Assembly: GCA_029891385.1 (NCBI GenBank)
Contig: CM057231.1
Location: 18,386,300 to 18,450,299, forward strand
Source: Erythroxylum novogranatense
Taxonomy: Eukaryota > Streptophyta > Magnoliopsida > Malpighiales > Erythroxylaceae
Direction of reading: 5' to 3'
DNA: 64,000 nucleotides
Position 1 is the first letter of the stretch; each line of letters opens with the position of its first letter. Shown one piece after another: positions 57,628-64,000 of this stretch. A program made the translations under genes and the position numbers. The notes under the pieces were generated by a model, which was given only the letters and a program-made list of their open reading frames with translations, had not been told where the DNA came from and made no database searches.

Positions 57628-59841
57628 CTTTTGTCCATCCTTGGGAAAAATATTCAAATTAAGTTCAACAACCCAAAGCATTTACTCATTTCCCATATGT
57701 TCCAAGAATATATAATCATAAGTAAAGATGAGTGATTTCAAAAATCATAGTAAGATGTCAACATTCCAAGTTTTTATTCATGATCAATCAACATTCATCA
57801 TCTTTAAAAACGGAATGGTAGACTCGAAAAATGTGTTTACTAAAATATATTCATAGGTACACTCAACACCGTTCATGATCATGATAATCCATAACTTTGT
57901 ATATCGTTTCACTTCTCCACCACTAATGTTCAGATACAAAATCACAAATCAAAGGACTTTTTAGGGTTATAATATGGGTATAGGTAAGGTCAGATGTATT
58001 TGGGTCAAGTAGCATGAAAGTCATCAAAGCTAGTGAAACAAAGCAACACTCATCAAAAATTGGGTACCGTCAGCTATGACAAATGCAATATTTATATTTC
58101 AAAACCCCATTCAACTCTCACACACAAACCATATGATGCACAAATCAATATGAAGGAATCACTCATACAATTTATGCCAACAATACATTGAAATCACAAA
58201 AATGAACCTTCCATGCTAACATCCACCTCATATTCAACATTCTCAAATAACACATTCATTACAACTCTAGGAAGATGCATAAACCATAAACAACTTTTCA
58301 ACACATATGCAACTCCTCCTTGATACATTTATTTTAAATAATTTTTATTTCATTTTTTCTTTCTTTTTTATTTTCTTATTTTCCTTTTTTCCTTACAAAA
58401 ATTAAAATAAACTACATCAACATGGGAATTTCGATGATAAGACATAAAATAACATCCTAACATTATAACTAACCTTCACATATGTACACCCCCACACTTA
58501 GAATTTTGTACATCCACAACTCAATAATCACAAATTTTCCACTAGCTTTATGACTTGGGTAGGACATTTGGTTAAGTATAAAGCATGTAATATGGTTGAT
58601 ACAAAAAGAAAGGCTAAAGCTCAAAGGGGTTTATCAAGGAAAAATCATGTCAATAGGATAGGTTATTTGGCTAATGTAGTTTATGAAAAACAAAGAATGC
58701 CTAATCATATCTATGTTAATGCATGTGATAAGAATGTGGTCTCAAATAAAAATTCAATGCGAAACCGGGATGTACATGTCATGAAGGTCACACATTATCA
58801 AAAGGTAATGAGACTGATATGGACGTGTTAGTCAAATAAGGCTCAAAATCTCATCAGCTTTGTCTACCATTAGTCACTACTCTTCTAAAGATAATGCATA
58901 TCGACCAATTACAAGAGCAAAAGTACATGCTAAAATTGCTATGAAATTCTCTAGTCAATTCACACTCTAATCATGATTATATAATCCCATAAGTAATAGA
59001 AAACGAGAAAATGTTTGTTTCATTTGTTTTATTCATTCTCTCATTTTGATTGAAAACTTAAAAACAAGTAAAAAAAATAAATTCAAAAACACATATGCAT
59101 ATAAAAGGTAATGCAAAAATGTAAAGGAAAAGAAATTTACTTCCCTTAGGTTGCCTCCCAAGAAGCGTCTTTATTTAGGATCGCTAACTCGACTCCTTCT
59201 CCTCACATAACAAAATTTTGATCTTCCGGTATTATAGTTAGCGTCACTTTCACGTAAGGCAGTTCTAGACAGGGCTTTAGTTAATCATCATCCTTATTCG
59301 GCATCCTCGCTATCCTCAAATTCTCAATCTTAACTAAGTCCATACACTCTGAAAATATTTCGAATGTCTCTTTATCTTTTTCTTCATCATTTAATTCATC
59401 CAATTTGTTATGTAAAGGTAAAGAGCTAGTTTAAAAAATAATCATAGACTCAGTACTTACCTCTGCGCTAACAAATGTGCCCTTTTCGGCTTCAAACTCC
59501 TTCTCCACTTCTTCGACACAAACAATTTGTTAAGGGTTGACCTCAAAATTCTCAAGCTTCTCGTCACTTTGTAATGTTTCCACCCAAACGTCCATTGGGT
59601 ACACCTCGGGTTGATATGGCTGCTTCTCTTCGTTTTGTGATTCTAGATGATTAAACCTTATTACCATCTAACTCATTAGGTGTTCCATCCTTTGTTGACT
59701 TGCTTTTATCTCTTGTCAAAATTCTTGCAACTATTGCTACATATCCTATTGAAATTGTAAATTGCTAGCAGCAAGATTCTTAACAAGTTCTTCTAAAGAG
59801 GGACCTTAATCGTGTTGGCTTTCTGAAACTTGGGATCTAGA
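57628..59841 (-). other. Internal non-coding region of the second Athila/Tat-like element
   Basis: An inner AAGTGTGGGGGTG motif lies at 58489-58501 on the minus strand, 880 bp from the terminal polypurine tract. The remainder is decayed. One 93-aa plus-strand ORF (58550-58831) is antisense to the element and not recognised. Confidence 0.6.
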
Positions 59842-60125
59842 CTATGTGTTTCTTAGAAATTGCCCTCCATCCTTCTGCAATTGTAAAGTATCCTGCTGCA
59901 TTTGCAAAGTATTAGCTTTCAAAATATTATTCAACTCTTTTAGAGATGGACCGGAGTCGTGATAGGAAGCTTTTGGTTTGTATAAGAATTGTTGTGCATC
60001 TTGCAAACTATTATGGAAGTAATTCTGATGATTATCCCATCCATAACAAAAGTTAGGTTGATTAGTCCAAACATTGTTATAGGATTGAGAATATGAGTTA
60101 TAAAAGAAATTACTTCCTTCCATAT
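59842..60125 (-). pseudogene. Gag-like remnant of the second Athila/Tat-like element
   Basis: From the ATG at 60125 the frame reads MEGSNFFYNSYSQSYNN, then a WTNQPNFCYGWDN block and SLKELNNILKANTLQMQQD. This resembles the C-terminal gag of Athila-type elements, where an Asn/Pro/Tyr-rich stretch is followed by an SLEDL-like helix and Gln-rich segment. It begins only about 120 bp from the primer site, so most of gag has been lost. Confidence 0.5.
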
Positions 60126-60246
60126 CGTGTTTTTTCAAACACGAAATAAAAATGAAAAGATCACAAAATAACAAAGAAGAAATTAATTATGAACAAATAT
60201 ATACAAAATACGAATTAAATCACAAATAAGAACTAAAACACCGCAC

Positions 60247-60264
60247 TCCCTAACAATGGTGCCA
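60247..60264 (-). other. tRNA-Asp-type primer-binding site, decayed
   Basis: TGGCACCATTGTTAGGGA on the minus strand. It matches TGGCGCCGTTGCCGGGGA at 13 of 18 positions, and all five differences are G-to-A or C-to-T. Confidence 0.75.
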
Positions 60265-60269
60265 AAAAT

Positions 60270-61213
60270 TAACCACGTTTTATTACGCTAGTCAAAATAA
60301 AATAACTAGACTACTATTATAGTAATGGTGAGTCTAGGTCTATCCCACAGAGAGTGTGTGTAAAGTTTATGGAATGAAATTAACTAGTGTCTAGGTTTAA
60401 CAGGGAGTTTGGATTTTAAAAGAAGAAAATAAAATAAAACAAACTAATAAAAACAAATTAAAGAAAATATGAAAAAATGATAAAATAGGGAAATTCGATA
60501 GGGACCCGATTCTTTGGTTCAATCTCATCCTACACCCTAACTAAGAATATTTTATTTATTTGTTGTTCTTTAACCTCTCCTAGCGACTATTAATTGTGGA
60601 TTAATAATTAACCCGAGTTTTTTCTTAGGTTTTGTTTAATCGAGGTATGATCGTTAATTAAACCTAACCACCGAATAACCTAGGATATGATCTCTAGATT
60701 TAATTAGGTAGTAGTATTATAAATTAGGAAAATCGATTAATCAAGACAACAACTACATACAATGTGTCATTTAATTTAGGTCAAGTTATCCTTAATGATT
60801 ACGAATCATTAGTCGCTACACATAAATTTCAACATAACGATTACAGATATATAAAAATTCTTGTAATGGGTTTGCAATTAATGATTCAATGAATGCATTA
60901 AAATCATCATCTCATAATACCTCATAAGTTCAATCACAAATAACTGAATAATAATGAAAATCCGATTATCCATACACAAAGCCCAATTCAATAAACATAG
61001 GATAACAACTCAATTTCTAATGAGACAAAGAAACAACAAAATAATAAAAAATACTTAACCCAGGTCGTGGTGTCAATGTTGCCTCCGAACTGGCGTCAAA
61101 ATATTTACCCTTCATGGGTCTCTTTCTAAAAAAATGCTTCAACCCCCATTCCAGTCCCTAGCCAAATACCCCTTGGTTTCTCCTCACTGCAGCAAGTTTC
61201 TTTATTGTTGTTC
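60270..61213 (-). repeat. 5' LTR of the second Athila/Tat-like element, truncated
   Basis: Collinear with 56056 to about 56995. Homology ends at the GTTGTTCATTGT block near 61213. Confidence 0.7.
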
Positions 61214-61299
61214 ATTGTTGGGCCCCCGCCCTCACGAGTCACGTGCCTGAAGCCCTAAGTGACATCTGAACAAACATCCCATAAGGGTGACATGCCCAC
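61214..61299. other. GC-rich junction segment
   Basis: 86 bp starting with a TTGGGCCCCCGCCC block lie between the truncated LTR and the next element. It is compositionally unlike both neighbours, and I do not recognise it. Confidence 0.4.
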
Positions 61300-62752
61300 T
61301 GATCGGCGGCTTATCGTTCAATTTAAGAATTGATCCTTGGAAACCGGTCAAATAAAATTTATACCAAGGATTGCAATACAGGATGCAACCTCGGGTCGAC
61401 TCTCAAGGAACCAATGCACCAATTGATCCTAGACTAGCCTAATGTTTGAATTATGCATGCAATGAAAGCAATAAAAAGGGGGTTTTGATTGATTAATCTA
61501 AAATTAAACTAAACTAAAGCAAAGGTAAATATTTTTGGGATTTTGAAAAGATAAGACAATTTAAATTAAATGAGACTGAAAACTATTAATTAAAACTCTC
61601 CTGAAAATGCGGCTCGGTCATCATCACTCAAAATAAATATCGGGGTTTAAAATCCACTAAGTTTCGAAAACACAACCTTAACAACTCGTTAAGTCCAAGA
61701 TTTAATTGATCAACTCGATAAATTAAAGCTTGTTAAAACCCTTAGTGTATGGCATGAAATGATTTATGCAATAAGTTAACCAGATAAAACACAATCAATT
61801 CAATCAAACACAACTAGGTAGATTAAATTAACTCATGCAAATCTGTTTAACATACATGAAACTTCATGTATTTCAGAACAATATCCAACACAAACTAATC
61901 CACATCATAAATCAAAGTTTTACATCCAATTAAACTATAGCCGGATTCAATCCATCATATATCGCAATCTCCAACTCGGAGGTTTTACAAAACATGACAA
62001 AAATCTAAAACTATGGTTGATTACCCCTTGAAGCTCATGGAACTCCGACCTTCGCTACATTTTCGGGAGAATACTGATTTAGCCGCTCATGACTCCGGCC
62101 AACTCCATCACTGCTGGAGAATCACCGATACTCATGATCGATTTACGAACTGTTGAAGATGAAGACAATGAACGTTGTGCGTGGTTGAACTCAGTAACGT
62201 AATGAAAACCTATTAGAAGCGAAAACAGAAAAGAATGAAAGAAACCGAGAAGAACGAAGAAAAGGAGGAAAAGAAAACTCAGGCGGCCGTCCTTTTTGCC
62301 CTAAATGGCAAGTTTTATAGGATACGTCGGGCGGGGTCGAACAAGGGATACTTTGCCAAATATAGGCGGGTAACCCGACATTCGCGCGGCGAATGGTCAG
62401 AGTTCGCTCTGCGCGAAGTCCGGATGGTCACTCGTCGCAATAAGTAATTGCATTTAATTTATTCGCCATGCGAATGGAGGTTTGGTTAAGCCCGGCGAAT
62501 CTCTCGCAAGATGTTGACTTCTTGAATGTTGACTCCTTTGGTCCTACAAAATACAACCCATTTGCAGTATCAATTGTCCCAATAAAATTATGCGAAATTA
62601 ATGACAAATGACAACAAAATACGATAATGTGCAATTTATCAAAACTCAATGTGCGGGACCAAAATAAGCATAAAATCATAGATCGTGAGTCAACGGATGC
62701 ATAATTACTAGAGAAAACGGGCCTAATTTATAGTATAAATTTGGTCCAATCA
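61300..62752 (-). repeat. 3' LTR of the third Athila/Tat-like element (1453 bp)
   Basis: About 550 bp shorter than the array LTRs. It contains palindromes CATTCGC-GCG-GCGAATG (62379-62395) and ATTCGC-CAT-GCGAAT (62461-62475). The 70-aa plus-strand ORF at 62235-62447 is antisense and not supported. Confidence 0.75.
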
Positions 62753-64000
62753 AATCCCCACACTTAAACCTTTGTACTCTGAACAAAGCTTATAAGAGTC
62801 AAAAGGTACAAGAGTAAAAGAAAATTCTGCCCCATGCTCAAACAACAACCAAAATTGACTCAATCCACTTTATCGTAATTCTAACGCAACAAATTGAAAG
62901 AGTGCTAATAAAACAAACATTGAAAGAATTTAAGCACAAGAGATTGAACAACGGAGAATCACTCGGGATATGGTGTTTACGCCAACTCACTTGTATAGTA
63001 GGGATATTTTCTCTCAATCTACTTAATACATCTCCTACCATAAGCTTGTATCAATTTTATTTCTCCACTATAAGGACTATCAATTTGAAGATCAAGAGGT
63101 CTTTAAGGGTTGTAATGAGCGGAAGGCTAAATGAATGGATGATGTGAGAAAAGAAAATATGAGCATGGCATAAAATGAGGATTGATGTCAATAATCTATC
63201 TTGAAACTAGACCTCTACTAAACTAAATTTTGATTGATTTTTTTGAGATACTAATCCCATTTTGGGATTCAATACATTATTATCCCTTTTGGAATAAACA
63301 AGACTAACTTTTTTTTCACTAAAATAGAACAAACCGACTATTGACGCTATCTGAAAATAATGCATGCAAATGCTCATATGAAGAAGGCTCAAAGGGCTAG
63401 CAAGGAACGGTGTTTAGGGGTTGGTGTTTGGGGAAAGGGCTGAAAGAAAGAATGCCTCTATCATATCCACAAAATCTAGTCCATCAAGCTTTGAGTAAAA
63501 CCGACACAAGTTCTAGAGAAGCATGAACTAAGCGGATGCACACACAAAATATAGAAGAAAATCTTTGGCTCGAATATCCTTCCAACAAGGTTTTGTCTCA
63601 ATGATCAATCTCAAAACTTAAAACTTAAAATGCTACCTTGTTAGCATGCTCCCATTTACTTTGTTTTGAAAACTTCAAAAGTTAAAATTTTGCCAAAACC
63701 AATTATCGTTCAAGAATGGAGAGCATTTTCACAAAAACTCAAGTATCGATTTGAAACTTATAAGGGCTTTGCATGCAAGGGCACAAAAGAACGAGTCTGA
63801 AAATGTTTGATTGAGTCCAAATTTATCAGTAAAAGCAACGGGCCCACAAAATTATGCACAAGTTTTAATAGGTGTACAATGCAAAATATAAAAGGGAACG
63901 ACTCCCCCACACTTAAACATGGCATTGTCCACAATGACAAAAGTAGCAGGGCACAGAGGAAACGAAACAAAAATAGACAAAACAGAAATGTGGATATAGC
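61300..64000 (-). mobile_element. Third Athila/Tat-like element (3' LTR and part of the internal region)
   Basis: On the minus strand the LTR 62752-61300 begins TGATTGGACC and ends GCCGATCA, the same termini as the 1-8481 array. Shared blocks include the ATCCTTGGTATAAATT region near 61345-61370. The polypurine tract is at 62753-62766. The internal region runs past the window edge and shows the inner GTGTGGGGG motif at 63903-63914 and hairpin remnants at 63253-63296. No coding sequence is seen. Confidence 0.78.

Larger units (their letters stand above)
56056..61213 (-). mobile_element. Second Athila/Tat-like non-autonomous gypsy element
   Basis: Direct repeats at 56056-57610 and 60270-61213 act as LTRs of a minus-strand element. 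The polypurine tract is at 57611-57627 (CTAAGTGTGGGGGAAAT on the minus strand). The primer site is at 60247-60264. The 2.7-kb internal region has only a gag-like remnant (60125-59842). It also has the GCTTCTTGGGAGGCAACC-like block at about 59149-59170 that is common near the end of Athila/Tat coding regions. No protease, RT or integrase. The right LTR is truncated at about 61213. Confidence 0.75.

Noticed and set aside
58550..58831. 93-aa plus-strand ORF as a gene
   Set aside because: It is antisense to a non-autonomous gypsy element, no domain is recognised, and it is within the size expected by chance in this AT-rich DNA.
62235..62447. Lysine/glutamate-rich 70-aa ORF as a small gene
   Set aside because: Lies inside an LTR on the antisense strand. 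The matching region of the other LTR copies has no such frame.

Overview
This window is plant nuclear DNA, almost certainly from an angiosperm and probably a dicot. The evidence is intron-split genes with GT-AG introns, plant-type Ty1/copia and Ty3/gypsy retrotransposons primed by tRNA-iMet or tRNA-Asp, an Au-like SINE, and AT-rich intergenic DNA. I cannot name the species. Only two host genes are supported. One is an 11-exon protein disulfide isomerase (PDIL2-1 type) on the plus strand at 29441-32298. The other is a 3-exon conserved plant gene of unknown function on the minus strand at 45212-46901. I see no tRNA, rRNA or CRISPR locus.

Layout: 1-8481 is a tandem LTR-internal-LTR-internal-LTR array of a non-autonomous Athila/Tat-like gypsy element (LTR about 2.0 kb, internal about 1.95 kb, no gag or pol). 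8482-9614 is an inverted fragment of a Tekay/Del-like LTR, and 9615-11365 is a non-coding stretch ending in a polypurine tract. 11366-25275 is a 4.4-kb Tekay-like LTR split, 15 bp from its 3' end, by a complete 9.5-kb minus-strand copia element (15745-25260, TSD GAGTG). 25276-27700 is an old minus-strand SIRE-like copia gag relic that received a SINE (26613-26793). 27700-29440 is intergenic DNA and the PDI promoter. A recent Reina-like chromovirus (32889-38166, TSD GGTAA, LTRs differing at 4 of 333 sites by eye) lies just downstream of PDI. A second complete copia lies at 38899-43669 (TSD ATATT).

After the unknown gene, 48421-51450 is a decayed minus-strand copia and 51540-53920 a decayed plus-strand copia. 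The latter ends in an LTR that is followed by a primer-binding site and leader. 56056-61213 is a second Athila/Tat-like non-autonomous element on the minus strand, and 61300-64000 is the 3' half of a third, minus-strand copy related to the first array.

Most protein-coding retroelement ORFs are broken by a few stops or frameshifts, so they are dead or need trans-complementation. The most striking signal lies outside the coding parts. Unrelated elements carry short arrays or modules of perfect or near-perfect palindromes in their leaders, LTRs or 3' UTRs: AAGTCGACTT eight times; TTGGGTTTACCCAA four times including a compensated pair; TCCGTTNAACGGA-type five times; ATTCGC/GCGAAT; and a three-hairpin ATCCC-AAAA-GGGAT module. 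In several cases the symmetry is kept while sequence or loop length changes. I regard this as the best candidate for an undescribed system here.
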